Source of the DNA: Sinotaia quadrata
Lineage: Eukaryota > Mollusca > Gastropoda > Architaenioglossa > Viviparidae
Direction of reading: 5' to 3'
Length of the DNA stretch: 64,000 nucleotides
Assembly (NCBI GenBank): GCA_028829895.1
Contig: CM054179.1
Coordinates: 110,277,375 to 110,341,374, forward strand
The notes below the pieces were generated by a model, which was not told the origin of the DNA, did no database searches, and saw nothing but the letters and a program-made list of their open reading frames with translations. Positions 33,501 through 47,572 of this stretch are shown in pieces (position 1 is the stretch's first letter; each line of letters begins with the position of its first letter). The translations under genes were made by a program, and so were the position numbers.

Positions 33501-33924
33501 ACGATGTCAAGCAGCTATTAGTTTACATTGCGACAATCGTACTGACAATATCACCATTCTATAATATATCCCTACATAGTTAATCATATCGAGTGGTTGA
33601 CTAATGATGATTCCAGCACAGCTAATCCTGCTTTGCCATGAAACAAACAAATGGCATTGCTGTGGGGTTTCTTTAAGCATGTTATTTATATAAGTTCTAT
33701 TCTACTTTCATACAGGCCAGGTACTGACAAGTGGTTGCTATGGCACTAAAATCAAATCTGCATGTGTTGCAAAACCTGGCGTAGTTAATTATACGTGCGA
33801 TGGTCACAGCTATCGGTTGTCGCTTATTGACAAAAGTAAACTTACACTTTGGCAGTCAGACAATGATCAGTGGCTGCTTATTGGTACACATAACACAGTC
33901 ACACTATATGTGATTCACGGTTTG

Positions 33925-34085
33925 ATTCGACAGTGTATGTCTCGAGGTGTATGACATGACTTGTGGTGTATGACATGACTCGTGGGTTATGACATGACTC
34001 GTAGTGTATGATATGACTTGTGCTGTATGACATGACTCGTGGAGTCGTGGTGTAAGACATGACTCCTCGTGTATGACATGTCTAA
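33925..34085. repeat. About 17-bp minisatellite
   Basis: GTATGACATGACTCGTG and variants recur about nine times. Confidence 0.93.
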
Positions 34086-34657
34086 CAGTTTGGGACTGGC
34101 AGATCAGCCTCATCATACTTTCACAACTATCGGTTGTTGCTGTTGTTGAGAATTTCATGCAAAATCTGTACATACTGATAAAACCTTTATACTTATATAC
34201 AGTTTCGCTTTTATCGATCAGTTTAATTGTTCTTATATCAGTACACAATTATGGCGAATATTGTTTTGTGTGGGGTGGAGGAACTGGAAAATGCAAGTTC
34301 TATGGAATTTCAAAACCAAGGCAGCACTGGCAAGTTTACATAGACAAACAACTGACAACGTCATTAACGTTCAAATGCGACCTTCGGGTCTGAAAATCAA
34401 TTTGCTAAGATAAATGGGTATAGATGCAGCAAAATGAACAAAATACTGAACTGGGATTTCAAATATTAATTTATTTTCACACGATAATAAAGGAAAAAGA
34501 ACAAGCAGGTGCCTAGGCCAAGGGAAAGGGATAGCTAATAAACGACAGAATATAAAAAAAAATATTTTCACCTGCCCCTCCAACATATCTGTCAACTCTA
34601 AAGCTAAATAAGCATCGGTGTAGTAGAAGCACACAAAGACATTAACATGGAGGTCAC

Positions 34658-34658
34658 A

Positions 34659-34700
<42 letters not shown>
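34658..34700. repeat. (CA)n microsatellite
   Basis: About 42 bp of CA. Confidence 0.95.
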
Positions 34701-34701
<1 letters not shown>

Positions 34702-35569
34702 CTACCCAAGCCGTGTGACATGAGAACATTAATCGAAAAACATGGCAGGATTATCTCCCCAACCCCTTCCCTCTTGCCACCATCCAGCAATCACAATGTG
34801 CCAAATTATCATGCTCTCACAGAAATCTGAGGAATTCTTTTCCTCTTCGCCGTCTTTTTTGCTCGGCGCCTGGAGCCATAATCTGACAAGGTTGGAGAAT
34901 GCAAGACACGATCTCTATCCACACACACACACACTGCTCAATGTGCTCTTGCCGCTCCCCCCTTTGGCCCCACTCTCCCTTCTCTAACTGCAAAAGACAG
35001 CCATCATAACAATGCATAAATAATAGCTATGGTAAAGTCGAGAGCTCTGTCCGTGTGGCTTGCTAGGTGAGCTACGGAAATAATGCAGCTGACAGTATTT
35101 AACCATTTAAAGCGTTAAGTGACTGAAAGGAAAGAAAATCATTGTTTTTTTTTTAATTTGTGTTACAGCAAGAAAGTAAGCATTGTGGTGCAGGTGACAG
35201 TTGTTGTTTTGGGGGGGTATACACATATGTCCTTACAACGCATATTGTGAACATGAAAAAGCCGGTGTTTTAGAAATAAAATGTGACGTATTACAAGGAA
35301 ATAATTTAAGTGACGTCATAATATAAAGGAACAACAGCGACAGCAACGTCATAATATAAAGGAACAAGAGCGACAGCCAAGTGATTTCCAAACAGATTTT
35401 AAAATAAATGTGGCAAAACAACCGCTTGCACAACCTTCTGGTATGAAAATCCTGAACTTCTTTCACCGCTATTTACAAATAAATATCCATAGTCCATAGA
35501 CCCGTACACACTCTAGTGAACACTGATTTATACAACTGGTTACAATCCACTGCAATGACCTCGAGCACC
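34701..35569. other. No recognisable feature
   Basis: Mixed sequence. A short duplication with ACGTCATAATATAAAGGAAC occurs near 35313 and 35345. Confidence 0.5.
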
Positions 35570-35865
35570 TTTTCTACACCAATCGTAACTCTACTATTTG
35601 CTGTCTATTTACACCACCAACACCAATCGTAACTCTACCATTTCCTGTCTATTGACACCATCAATGCCCATTAACTTTTCTACACCAATCGTAACTCTAT
35701 TATTTGCTGTCTATTTACACTACCAATGCCCATTAACTTTTCTACACCAATCGTAACTCTACTATTCCCTGTCTATTGACACCACCAACACCCATTAACT
35801 TTTCTACACCAATCGTAACTCTACTGTTTGCTGTCTAATTACACCACCAACACCCATTAACTTGT
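35570..35865. repeat. About 62-bp minisatellite, 4-5 copies
   Basis: TTTTCTACACCAATCGTAAC followed by TCTACTATTTGCTGTCTATT and CACCACCAACACCCATTAAC, with one shortened copy. Confidence 0.94.
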
Positions 35866-36371
35866 TGCCCTTTCATTTCTTAAACACCACTCCCGGCCAC
35901 CCATCGGTAAGTAAATTATTTATTGCAGGCTTAGGATGTTATCTGAAAGAAAAAGACAATTTTTTAAATTTATTTTTAATCGTGATTTGCGTAAGCCACA
36001 ACATGTACAACAATTTCGTGTACAGCACCAACTGTTGGAAACGTCTTAGAGAGCCGTCTTTTTAAAAATGATTTTACTGACAGCCTTATACGTGCTTTGT
36101 TCGAGAAACGAATTAAATAAAACCGATTTTATTCCAGTTTCAAGATTTATCGTCTTTCTGACTGAACACTGCAGAAATGATTGGAGGATTCAGTTACACC
36201 ACCACCACCACCACCAACACCACCACCCAACCCAATTCTTCTCAAACCAGAGTTCCACAAGCAAACAATATCAACTGTCTTGAAAGATAACAGTAATTTC
36301 TTCACTTTCTCAAGCAAAAGGAAAATAATTGAACACAGTGCAACCTATTCTTCTAAACTTCGTTCAAACAC

Positions 36372-36630
36372 CTACTGACCTTAATAATACTTTTACCAGC
36401 AACAGAAAGTTTTACTACTGACCTTAATAATACTTTTACCAGCAACAGAAAGTTTTACTACTGACCTTAATAATACTTTTATCAGCAACAGAAAGTTTTA
36501 CTACTGACCTTAATAATACTTTTACCAGCAACAGAAAGTTTTACTACTGACCTTAATAATACTTTTACCAGCAACAGAAAGTTTTACTACTGACCTTAAT
36601 AATACTTTTACCGCAACAGAACGTTTTACT
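36372..36630. repeat. 43-bp minisatellite, 6 copies
   Basis: CTACTGACCTTAATAATACT recurs every 43 bp from 36372 with almost no changes. The last copy has lost a base. Confidence 0.96.
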
Positions 36631-36879
36631 AATGCCTGAGCCCTGCAATCCTGTAGGCGCTCAGGTATATGTTCAGGTACAGAAGACTGATTTCGGAGTA
36701 TGTACATTTCGAGTTGATTTTCATTTAAGAGTACCTTAAATTACACCAGGTTGCCAGGGTACTGTGTGTAACAAGCATTACTAATATATTTAACAAGTAA
36801 GACTACATTGAACAAATATTGCCATGTGTAACAAACGTGTCATTTAGGTGATTAAAAACAAACTAATTGCTCCTTTTCC

Positions 36880-37700
36880 TTACTTGCTTATTTCCTTGGA
36901 TTCCCTGTGGAACAAAGGGCCTCGACAACAGTTCTCCAGCGCACTGGATTCTAGTCAGCCTTTTTTAAGTTCACCTCACGACAGGTTGCAGCTCTTCATT
37001 TCCTCCTCACAAGATCGCGTCCAGGTGGTCTCAGGGCGACCGACCCGTCTCTTTCCCTGGGGTTTCCACTGCAAAGCCTGCCGGGTGATGTCCTGTTGGA
37101 GTTTCCGCAGGGTGTGTCCTATCCATCGCCATTTCCGCCTGGCAATCTGCTGATCGATGGGATTTTGGTTTGTCCACTGCCACAAATCAGTGTTCTTTAG
37201 TTTGTCTGTCCATCTGATCTTCAATATGTTGCGAAGGCAGCCATTGACGAATACTTGGAGCTTGTTGGATAGTGTGACTCTCCAGGTCTCTGAGCCATAA
37301 AGGAGGACAGACTTAACGTTGCTGTTGAAAATTCGTAGTTTGTTGCGGACAGATAGGGATGTTGACCTCCAGACTGGTCTCAGGGTAATAAAGGCGTATC
37401 TAGCTTTCCCGATTATGGCTTTGATGTCCTCGTCAGAACCACCTGTTGCTGATACAATGCTGCCCAGGTAGGTGAAAGATGTGACTTCTCTCAGCTCGCT
37501 GTCTCCAAGAGTTATTAGCTTCTGCTGCTTTTTTAACAGGGTCATGATTTCAGTCTTCTCCAGGTTGATCTGCAGTCCAGTCTTGGATGCTTCTTGGGCC
37601 AGGTTATCGGTCTTCTGTCGCATATGTTGGAATTTCTGGGACATCGGGCACAAGTCGTCCACAAAGTCCAAGTCTTCATTGCTACTTTTAGTCATTACTA
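36880..37700 (-). mobile_element. 5'-truncated non-LTR retrotransposon RT fragment (minus strand)
   Basis: An open frame (37722-36976, minus) encodes the C-terminal half of a LINE RT. It begins almost at the catalytic motif FVDD (37665-37654; FADD in most relatives) and continues through TSFTYLGSIVSATGG, the block around YGSETW, and a RRKWRWIGHTLRK block. After the stop near 36976 the remaining WRTVVEALCSTGN-like tail is legible in another frame down to about 36880, so one frameshift has occurred. The upstream palm and any endonuclease are absent. It belongs to a different family from the 3-5.8 kb element, judging from the different connection-domain sequence. Confidence 0.83.
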
Positions 37701-37722
37701 AATAAGTTACGGGCAATAACAA

Positions 37723-39499
37723 ACATTACAAATACCTCATTATAATCAAATTTTGCTTCAAACAACAAGCCTGTTAAGGATATTGTAGATCAAAATTCGG
37801 TTTAAACAACAATCTTGTCAATTACCACAATGTAATAAAAATTCGCTTCAAACATCAAGCATTATCATGTCGTCCATTGTGAAATCAAATTCTTTCTCTC
37901 TCCTTCCCTCCCTCCCCACTCCCTTTCCCTTTAGCAGTGCATCCTTTCGCTTGTCACGAAATCAATCTTTTCAAAACGTGACTGAAATGCTGTAGTGGCG
38001 GGTAATTCGTTGTGACAATCCAATGAAACCGCTTTAACGTCCTGTCGCCTGCCGTGAAACGTCACAGTCAATTATGCTACATCAATACCATCAGTGAAAT
38101 CAACGAACGCTGGAAGTGGACATTAAGCAGAAACTAATCAATCAGTTTGATCAATTAACATTTTTAATGCAGCGATGTTGATATTCGAGCGCGTTTCAGT
38201 TGAACGGCGCCCGTGAAAGATGCGAGAATTATGCTGACAGGAAAAGGCACCACAAGATAGAACCAACAACAAATTACCCGATTTCTTTTCTGTGTACACT
38301 GCGCTAGTTTATAACTATGTTTGATTATGTGTGTGCACTTGTGCGTACAGTCGTGCGTGTGTGTGTTCAACATGCATGCTAACAAATATAACTGCAAAGA
38401 AATGTTGAGATATTTTTTGTGTGTGTGTTAGCATTGCATATTTACGCAAAAGCTTGACGAAACACTTTCGTGCTGCTAAAGATAAGACTGGCGGGTGACT
38501 AATCGTAATATCGACATTACACGAAAAGAAAGAAAGAAGAAGAAGAAAAATGAAAACAACACTCAAAAAGCCCATCGATCAATTAACGGCGACGCCGATC
38601 AAAGGGAGAACCTCGTCATACAATAGTGACGAAGAACACGCAAGGGCACATAAGAACAACACCTCACGACAAGTTGTCTGCAGAGTGAACTCGTTAACCC
38701 TTCGGATGCTATCAAGCTTAACGTCAATTGCTTGCGAACTATCAAGTGGAGTGGGACAAATATTAAAGGTGTTGTTACTATTTCAAATAAATTCAAAATT
38801 GATAAGATATAACACGCACGCACGCACGCACACACACGCACATATATATCGTCTAGGAGTGTGTCAATTCTGATTTTCTCAATTTAATGAAACAGTCTGC
38901 GATTTCTTTAAAGATGTTCTCCCAGAATGCAACAAGTATTTAAAGAACAGTATTAACTGGCAAAACATTACTCTAAATTACCTTCATGTAGTGTTTGCAC
39001 TCTTGTAAGTCATTATTTGTAATTTATTGAAGTAGTTTTTTTCTGTAACAAAAGAACCTGCAAATGACATTTCTGGTTGACATTAGTATTTTCCGAACGC
39101 CTGCTCGGACGTTTCCGTAAAGTACGGAATGTTACGAAGATTGGGTCCACGTTACTTCTCTGTCTCGCCAGTCGATTTAGAATAGTCAACAGTGAGTTAT
39201 TTAGTATTAACGTTAAATTTCTCTTAGTTCTTGTGAGTGTCCAGTCTGATCCCTAGTAGTTAATCTTGTTTTATTTATTTATAATATTCCTTTGGCATTC
39301 TATCATTATTACGTTAGACTTGCCAACTCCGTGAGAAGTCTTTCAGACCGCATATTTTCTTTGTTTCTTAACTCCGGTCGACATTGCTAACAGTACTATA
39401 AATAGCTTTAGCCTCATTCTGAGTTCGTGATATCATACATTCAAAAACTAATGTTTTTACTATGCACACTTTTACTTATGGAGGAACCATGCGATTTAT
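37723..39499. other. No recognisable feature
   Basis: Decayed repeats with CTTCAAACAACAAGC words at 37745-37860, a CGCA/CACA patch at 38813-38840, otherwise nothing identifiable. Confidence 0.5.
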
Positions 39500-39722
39500 T
39501 TCTCTGCATTCTGTCTAACATCTCAGAAAGTGATATGTATTTTGTCTAACATCTCAGAAAGTGATATGTATTTTGTCTAACGTCTCAGAAAGTGATATGT
39601 ATTCTGTCTAACATATCAGAAAGTGATATGTATTTTGTCTAACGTCTCAGAAAGTGATATGTATTTTGTCTCAAATCTCAGAAAGTGATAAGTATATTGT
39701 CTCACATCTCAGAAAGTAATAT
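39500..39722. repeat. 31-bp minisatellite, 7 copies
   Basis: GTCTAACATCTCAGAAAGTG plus ATATGTATTTT recurs at 31 bp. Confidence 0.95.
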
Positions 39723-40284
39723 ATGTATATATATTTCGTTATGAAGATTTAGTATATATTGTTTTTATCAAGCAAACACCGAATTTAACCCCTTGTAATC
39801 GCGTAATATAAACAAACAGGAGAGTCTACGTAACTTTAACTAAGAAGCCGCCCGCGGCTCACAAATAGTGAGTAAACAGCATTTCCGTCAGAAACACATT
39901 AAATTGCACGTACACAAACAAATTCTCTGAACGGAACAAAGGTGTGACCGCTCAGTGGCTCTATCTCCACAGAGTCGAAATTAAATCAGAGTTAAGTGTG
40001 TTATCGAAGTGCATAAGGAGTTGTTTCCTTTTTACGTGGTGACGCATGCAGAGAAGCGCACAGTTTCTTAGTAGCCTAATCCCTCTCATTCGTTTGCGTT
40101 TGTGGGTGGGTGGGTGGGTGTGGGAGAGGCGATGACGACATGCCGTGTGTACAATGAGCTCTATATACATGGCCCAGTGTGTAGCGGCTGCATCGTCACG
40201 TGATTTGTGAGGCCTCTCGTGAATTAGACAATTAGACCGCCACTTTCATAGCAAAGCTAACAAACTGTAAAAATTCGTTCGCAG
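39723..40284. other. No recognisable feature
   Basis: Unique-looking sequence with a GTGG-rich patch at about 40104-40125. Confidence 0.5.
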
Positions 40285-40508
40285 GAAAATCTGTGATTTT
40301 ATAACGTAATCTGTGATTTTATAACGCAATCTGTTATTTTATAATGTAATATGTTATTTTATAACGTAATTTGTTATTTTATAACGTAATTTGTGTTTTA
40401 TAACGCAATCTGTGATTTTTTAAAAGTAATCTGTGTTTTTATAACGTAATCTGTGATTTTTTAAAGTAATCTGTGATTTTATAACGTAATCTGTGATTTT
40501 ATAACGTA
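40285..40508. repeat. 20-bp minisatellite, about 11 copies
   Basis: ATCTGTGATTTTATAACGTA and close variants run without spacers. Confidence 0.95.
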
Positions 40509-40849
40509 AACAAGAACAGATTACAGAGTAAGAGTTATAGTAGCACAGCGCGTATAAGCCACCCACACTGAATCATGTTTGAAGATCGATGCACACTAAA
40601 TAAGAATTAAGGATCGGCACAATAGCCTCAACACCAAATTTTTTTTGTGTGTCGTTGTTTGTTTTTAATCAGTCACTTGCATTTCAATGAACACCATTAG
40701 TAGATCTTCATCTGTTGTTTGTTTTTTCCACATCAAAACCGAACGGAAAAATAAAAACGCTGCAATTTTATTTCTTCAAATCTATCTTCAACAATCTGCC
40801 TGTTCCGTATAAACAGGAGCGCTTCAAATAGAGAATATGAGGACATGCA

Positions 40850-41137
40850 TTCTACACTTTACACTTTGTTATGCTTGTAAACAAACCCTAGTCAGTATGG
40901 ACGTTAAGTCGGAAATTCTAGAATCTAGACTTTGTTATGTTCGTAAATAAGCCATAGGCAGTATGGAGTTAGAAGTCAAAAGTCCTAAACTCTAGACTTT
41001 GTTATGTTCGTAAATAAGCCATAGGAAGTATGGAGTTAGAAGTCAAAAGTCCTAAACTCTAGACTTTGTTATGTTCGTAAATAAGCTATAGGCAGTATGG
41101 AGTTAGAAGTCAAAAGTCCTAAACTCTAGACTTTGTT
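40850..41137. repeat. About 66-bp minisatellite, 4 copies
   Basis: TAGACTTTGTTATGTTCGTA followed by AATAAGCCATAGGCAGTATG and GAGTTAGAAGTCAAAAGTCC. The first copy is the most diverged. Confidence 0.95.
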
Positions 41138-43039
41138 TCAGAAATTGTAGGCAGGAAGATTTGAGGAATGAGTTCTAAAATGCAGACTTCCGAGATTGTT
41201 CACGAACTCTAGGGAGGAAATGAAGAGGCAAGAGCCAGTCAACTGTTCACTACTGTAAACTGAGTTTCCGCACTGTACTGTGTACATTCTGTTTATGACT
41301 CGCAAACAATGTATTTCCATTTAAGTATTGTTTTCGCGTTGTACTGTGTACTGTTTATGACTGGACACAGAGTATTTGAAAAGCTTTCTGTTTGTCACAT
41401 CATGGCTCCATTTATTACATGCATTTTCCCATGTGTTCTTGTGTATCAAAATAGCAGTCTATATCTGTTAATACTTAACTGTCTCCGTGCATCAAGCAAA
41501 AAGTTTTTATCTATTATTACTTAATGGGACGTTCATCAAATGTTTACCTGCTACTAATTAACAAAATGTCTGAAAGTGTATCAAGCAAAAAGTGTTTACC
41601 TGTTTTTACTTAACTAGTTGCCTGAATGTGTTTCTTATAATTATTATTTCAATCATCGTTTGCAATTAAATATGTAAAACACTAAAGCACCTTCGACCTT
41701 TGGTAGTTAGACGAACGTCACATTACTGGGAAGAAATACTGACCGTCCTTGACCTCACAATTACACCACAGATTATCAAGCTGCAGCGTTAAGCTTCAGA
41801 AATAAACTTTTTCTTGGCCACACGGGACGAAGTACAAAATTCTTGCAAAGTATTGCAGTATGGTTCATGTACAATACTAGAGCTCATGTGTTCAATAAAA
41901 TATTATGTGTGTGTGGTGGTGGTGGGGAGGGGGTTGAAATTGAAAAAATAATCACGATGCACAAGATAGTCAAGGACTTGTCGGAAAAAATGTCATGAAA
42001 GCTAGGAGACGTTGCTGTCCTGCATTTGTATCTAACTGTAATTTGTTGTTTACGGCAATATTTTTTTTTAATACAAAAGAGACAGAGAGAGACGATCTGA
42101 GACTATGAAAGTGGGGGGGGGGGCTACATGCTAACTCAAATAATTTTGACTTAATTTTGCAAATACAAATGAATTGTGAGGGCGAGCTACATTGTAACTG
42201 GAAACGAAGGACAGGTGTGTGTGTGTGAAACATTTTGCAGGTCACACAAACCGTGACGTGACGTACAAATTGCGATTGCTATAATACATACGTGCATTCA
42301 GATAAATATGTAAACAATCAAACACAACTTACATTTTTACTACTCGTTGTACTGGGTAGGGACTTGTATCTAGGAAAAAAGGAACTTTGCACAATCAGAA
42401 CATGTTAATTTTTTTCTTCAGACATTTGTAAGGAAATTGCCAGCACACGTAGGTGTGAGTGCATATGCGTACGTGTTTAATACAAAATTATGTATATTTA
42501 TTGTTTATGTTTGTCTGACTGCACGTGCTTGCGACAAGCTAGCTACATTAACGAGTGTTGAGGTCATTATCAATGAGACATGTTAAATGCTCCAGTCATA
42601 TTGAAGGAATACATGCAACTCACCATCACAATTCGCTCCCCCACCTACCCCCACCCACCCAGACTTTTTTGTGCAAAACTACAAAATTAATACAGCAGTT
42701 CTAGCTTTGTATTTATTATTATACCTATGTTCTGATCGAAACCATCATCCATGGATTTTGTTGTATTTTTTTTTTGTGCATAAAGGAATACAATGTTATG
42801 TTTCTTCACGTGTCATATATAAAAGAAGAGTCTTATCAATCGTTACGTCAGTAGAGTTACACCCCTTCTTGCTCAGAATGCGAGCAAACCATTACGGCGT
42901 ATAATTGGGAAAACTCTCTAGGTTAGGAGTAAGAAGACACCTTAAAGTCAATACTTCTTTCTCATCACTATCAACATTACATTTATACTGCTGACGTTGA
43001 CATCAGTGTAGTGTTCCTGAGTTGTGCTTTTATGCTGGG
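41138..43039. other. No recognisable feature
   Basis: AT-rich sequence with a GGTGG/G-run patch near 41914 and a G10 run near 42113. No gene is supported. Confidence 0.5.
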
Positions 43040-43505
43040 TGTCTAATAGTGCAAAGCTGTATATGCATATTCACGGTGATAACATTCTAAGCTGCACATG
43101 CATAAATGTGGTGAGCGTGATAACATTCTAAGCTGTATATGTAAGTAGAATTTGATAACATTCTAAGCTGTATATGTAAGTAAAGTGTGATAACATTCTA
43201 AGCTATATATGTAAATAGAGTGTGATAACTTACTAAGCTGTATATGTAAATAGAGTGCGATAACATTCTAAGCTCTATATGTAAATAGAGTGTGATAACA
43301 TTCTAAGCTGTATATGTAAGTAGAATTTGATAACATTCTAAGCTGTATATGTAAGTAAAGTGTGATAACATTCTAAGCTGTATGTGTAAGTAAAGTGTGA
43401 TAACATTCTAAGCTATATATGTAAATAGAGTGTGATAACTTTCTAAGCTGTATATGTAAATAGAGTGTGATAACATTCTAAGCTGTATATGTAAGTAAAG
43501 TGTGA
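43040..43505. repeat. 35-bp minisatellite, about 13 copies
   Basis: GATAACATTCTAAGCTGTAT followed by ATGTAAGTAAAGTGT. Variants (GTAAATAGAGTG, ACTTACTAAG) recur in the same order in two blocks, a higher-order duplication of about 170 bp. Confidence 0.95.
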
Positions 43506-44463
43506 AAACATACTGAGACCTAAATATATGATGAATTTCGTGACACTCTTTGCAAATGTTGAGTGCACTATAATTGCAGGCTGTACCCGTATCGTGGAAA
43601 TGATAACAATATGCCGAGTGTAGTGATAACCCAAACTGTATATGTATGGCGAGTGTGCTGCTACTGTCAGCTGAATGTAAATGTTGAGTTTCTTAGCACA
43701 TTTCTATTGTAAACAACTTGACAACGGAGACAGAAATCCAATTAGTTGGATTGATTCTGATGGATTTTTCTGTTGTTCGTGCACCACCTACAAAATTTCT
43801 GCTGTTGTATTTAACATCATAGTCTATGATGAAATAACCCACAATCCTCGAAAAATTGTTTTTCCCGATCCTGAGGATTACAGAGAGCAGACAGATAGAC
43901 AGGTATAAAGAGACAGGGATGAGGGGGGGAGAGAGAGCGAGAATATATAAATTGAAAGCCATACATTTAAAGAGTAAAAGGAAAGGTGAACACCTAGCTG
44001 GACACATGTCCGGTGTATTGCCTAATATCATCGTGTTATAATGACTTATTAAAAGTTAATTTAGCTCATGTTACATTTACTCCACCCAACAGTCTTTAGT
44101 TGTGTTAACTGCTTTAAATAAAACTATTTTCCTTCTTAAATGAATTATTGAAAACAAAATCCTTTAGATTCGACAATTTGTTATGAACATACCAAGAATG
44201 ACTACTTTTACAACGTCAAAATCATCACAGATCACACGTTTAATCTATAAATAACCAATATTATCGTTTTGCAAACTACGCCATCTTCAGCTGTCATCTA
44301 AAGACAATTACAACGACCTTATAAAAAGTTGCACTCATTTAAACACTAATAAATAGCATAGCATGTTCATTTTATTTCTATAGCAAAACTGAACTCTGAT
44401 CAACATGGTTTAAAGGAACAGTCTGCATAATTCTATGCTTGCCAATAATCAACAGAGTACGCC
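43506..44463. other. No recognisable feature
   Basis: Mostly AT-rich. The frame at 43681-43908 has no recognised domain. Confidence 0.45.
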
Positions 44464-44558
44464 TGAACACTACTTAAGTAGTCCTGAAATAAAACAATCT
44501 TATGAGAACTTGAACACTACTTAAGTAGTCCTGAAATAAAACAATCTTATTAGAACTT
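44464..44558. repeat. 47-bp tandem duplication
   Basis: TGAACACTACTTAAGTAGTC at 44464 and 44511. The unit contains the palindrome ACTACTTAAGTAGT. Confidence 0.95.
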
Positions 44559-45779
44559 GTACATGCAAAATACAATAGTTTAAAACGACTTGCTGGAAAC
44601 TCAGATTCTCTACAAAAAAAAGTGAGAGCTTGCTTTAAGTGATTCTAGATGTACTAATGAACAACAAGAAAGCCATAGTTCACTTGAGCAACGGTAAGAC
44701 ATCTTTGAAGTACGTTGGATTATGACTTCTTAACATACAGAAAGTTTGACAAGACATGGCAAAATTCTCTTCATAGAGAAGAACTCTAAACACGCTTTTT
44801 TTCTTTCATAAGTGCCGACAAGAAAAGATTTTTGCACAATGCCTGTTAAGCAACACCGCTGGTTAATGAAATGTTAAGATTTTGTTTCACAAAAAATGGA
44901 AAGTATCTAAAGCATTATCATCCTCAATAAGTAATCAGACTATCGCCAACCGACCCTGTTTATGTGACCGCGATATATTTTTCCCAAACATTTCCACCAG
45001 ACAAATAAATCAGAGAAGGCAAAACAAGTCAGAATAGACAAGGGAGACGACGAGGAGATATGGTGGCGGGGGGAAGGGGGGAAGTGGAAGAGGGGGGGAT
45101 GCAGTCACGAAACAATCAAAATGATACAATTGGGGTGGGGGAAAACAAAAGGCATCTAAAACTGGAAATAAAATGGATTTAAAGAAGAGGGCAAATGCAT
45201 TATCATACACTACACTAAAATTATTTTAAAATACTTACACACACACACACACTGCACCCAGAAAAAATATACATACATACACACACACAGGCACTGAGAA
45301 TATGCAAGTTTTATATTTTATATTTTATAAAATAAAATCCAACTCCACGGGTAATTTTCGAATCGACAGTGGAGTGTCGAGAGAAGTATGTATGAAGGTC
45401 AATGTCTCATAAAAGAAGTCACGTGACCGACCGCTACATTCCCAGAATGTCAAGCAGGAATTATCAGATTCGCGTGTGGTAGTTGTTCTTTTTCTTCATT
45501 TCTATTTTTTTTTCTTCTACTGAATTTCATAATTTCATACTGCTAATTCTACCTGGGGGGAAGAGATATTGTCTAATTGCAGCGCCACAAATTACGCCTC
45601 AAATAATTACATCAAAAAAGAGCGCCTTAGAGAATTTTTTTTTCAAATCAAAAATAAATACTTTAATGGAAATATTCATTCCAATAATGAGTATACAATA
45701 AAAGTTGATATAGATATAGGATTACTCGTAAGATGTTTCGAACCGCACGTGCACAAGGACTGACTACAAGTAATCATGA
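44559..45779. other. No recognisable feature
   Basis: AT-rich with a G-rich patch (45060-45140). No gene is supported. Confidence 0.5.
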
Positions 45780-45935
45780 CATGATATAATACAGTGTGTA
45801 TCATATCATATATTTTAATAATACAGTGTGTATCATATCATATATTTTAATAATACTCATTTAGCAGTCAAGCGGAGTTTTTGTATACTTCCGTAAGACA
45901 CGGGAAGGTAGGAGGGGTGGGAGGTGCAAAGGCGT

Positions 45936-46088
<153 letters not shown>

Positions 46089-46479
46089 CTGTGTGTATAA
46101 AATAAATTCTAGGAATTAACGAGTCTATCGGTGGTAATGAGTACGTATATAAAGGCCGGCCTGATTGCAAAAACATGCTATAGCAATAACCTTCGTGTGC
46201 ATTGTCCACTTTAACCCGGCTGATAGCATGCGTGTATGTTGGTCTGTGTGTTTACAGAAGTTTCAGGCTTGACCCTCAAGTAGGAGACGAAGTGGTAGCG
46301 CAGACAGTTGGACACAAGCTTCTCTCCCTCATGGGACCAACACCGAAATACACTGCTCTTATAAAACCAACCCAGCACTCTCAGACAACATATCTTCAGT
46401 CAAGTTGGCACGTGCGCCCGTCTGCGAAATCAACGAAAGTTGGAAGTGGAAGTGAAACCCAATTCAATTAACAGTCTTC

Positions 46480-47572
46480 GTGTGTGAGTGAACAAGATGT
46501 ATGTCCATTTGGTGGACTGTTGTACATTAAATGAGCAGTTGTTTATTTTCACACGGTAAAATGTCGATATGCTGCAACAACTACGGACATTACGACCTGG
46601 ATTAAAATATATTCGCTTTCAAGTTCAAGGACTAATGTACATATTTATGCTCTGTATGCATATGCATGCGCATAATTTACACACAGATGTGTAAAAACAG
46701 GTACATGCGGACAAGTGTTACACGCATACTAAAGGGAATGAATCAGTAACAACAAAAAGTCTGTAGGTGTCGCTTCATATTTTGAGAAATATTGCTTATG
46801 CCGTTATATATTCTAGCTCCACGTTTGAAATGCGACCTGGCAAATGATGTATTGTTAGAATGTGTACTTTCATTTCTTCCGCTGATAATTTACTTTATGA
46901 TTTTTAATTAAGCCTGGTTGGAGTTATGTCCAGAACTGTTTCATTTTGATGATCCCGAAATAGGTTAGCAAATTGCTACTGTGTGGCACTGTTTGGGACT
47001 TTCTTAATTTCGGTTATTTTCACTAATTCGTATGCGAGAATTTGTACTTTAATTTCTTTGATTTCATTATGTTACTTTCACTAATTTTATGCATGATTTT
47101 GTACTTTAATTTTTTGCTTAGGTTATATTATTTTCACTAAATTTTTATGCTCGACGTTTTTTACTTTAATTTATTGTTTTATAATTTTACGTTCACTAAT
47201 TGATTAACAGGATTGTATTCTTTTAATTTCTTATTTTCGTTATTCTATTTTAATAACTGTTATGTTCGATTCTGCATTTTTATCTCTTGATTTGTAGTAT
47301 TCTTCTGACAACTTTGCGTGCGTCCTTTATACTCAAGACTTTAGACTCTAGACTTTAGACTCTAGACTTTAGATTCTAGAGTGAAGATTTGTTTTTTGTT
47401 TTACCTGCTATCTGCAAGATAACAGAAGTCTGCGACCGGGGTGGGGGGTGGGGAGTTGCTGTGGATTGTCCTTCACAGAAACATTCTTATTGAAAGAATT
47501 TAGTTTATATATTTGTATACTCTGTTGTTGTTTAAAGTTTTTTAAAAAATGTCATTCAAGAGTACCGAGCAC
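46480..47572. other. AT-rich stretch with decayed repeats
   Basis: TTTGTACTTTAATTTCTT and TTTTCACTAATTT words recur irregularly at 46860-47240, and AGACTTTAGACTCT recurs at 47335-47375. No gene is supported. Confidence 0.55.

Noticed and set aside
40285..40508. CRISPR-like regular direct repeats (also 146-453 and 36372-36630)
   Set aside because: The units are head-to-tail without unique spacers and the sequence is animal nuclear DNA, so these are minisatellites.
46280..46320. tRNA-like A-box word (TGGTAGCGCAGACAGTTGG) suggesting a SINE head
   Set aside because: No B box follows at the expected spacing and no target duplication or tail was found.
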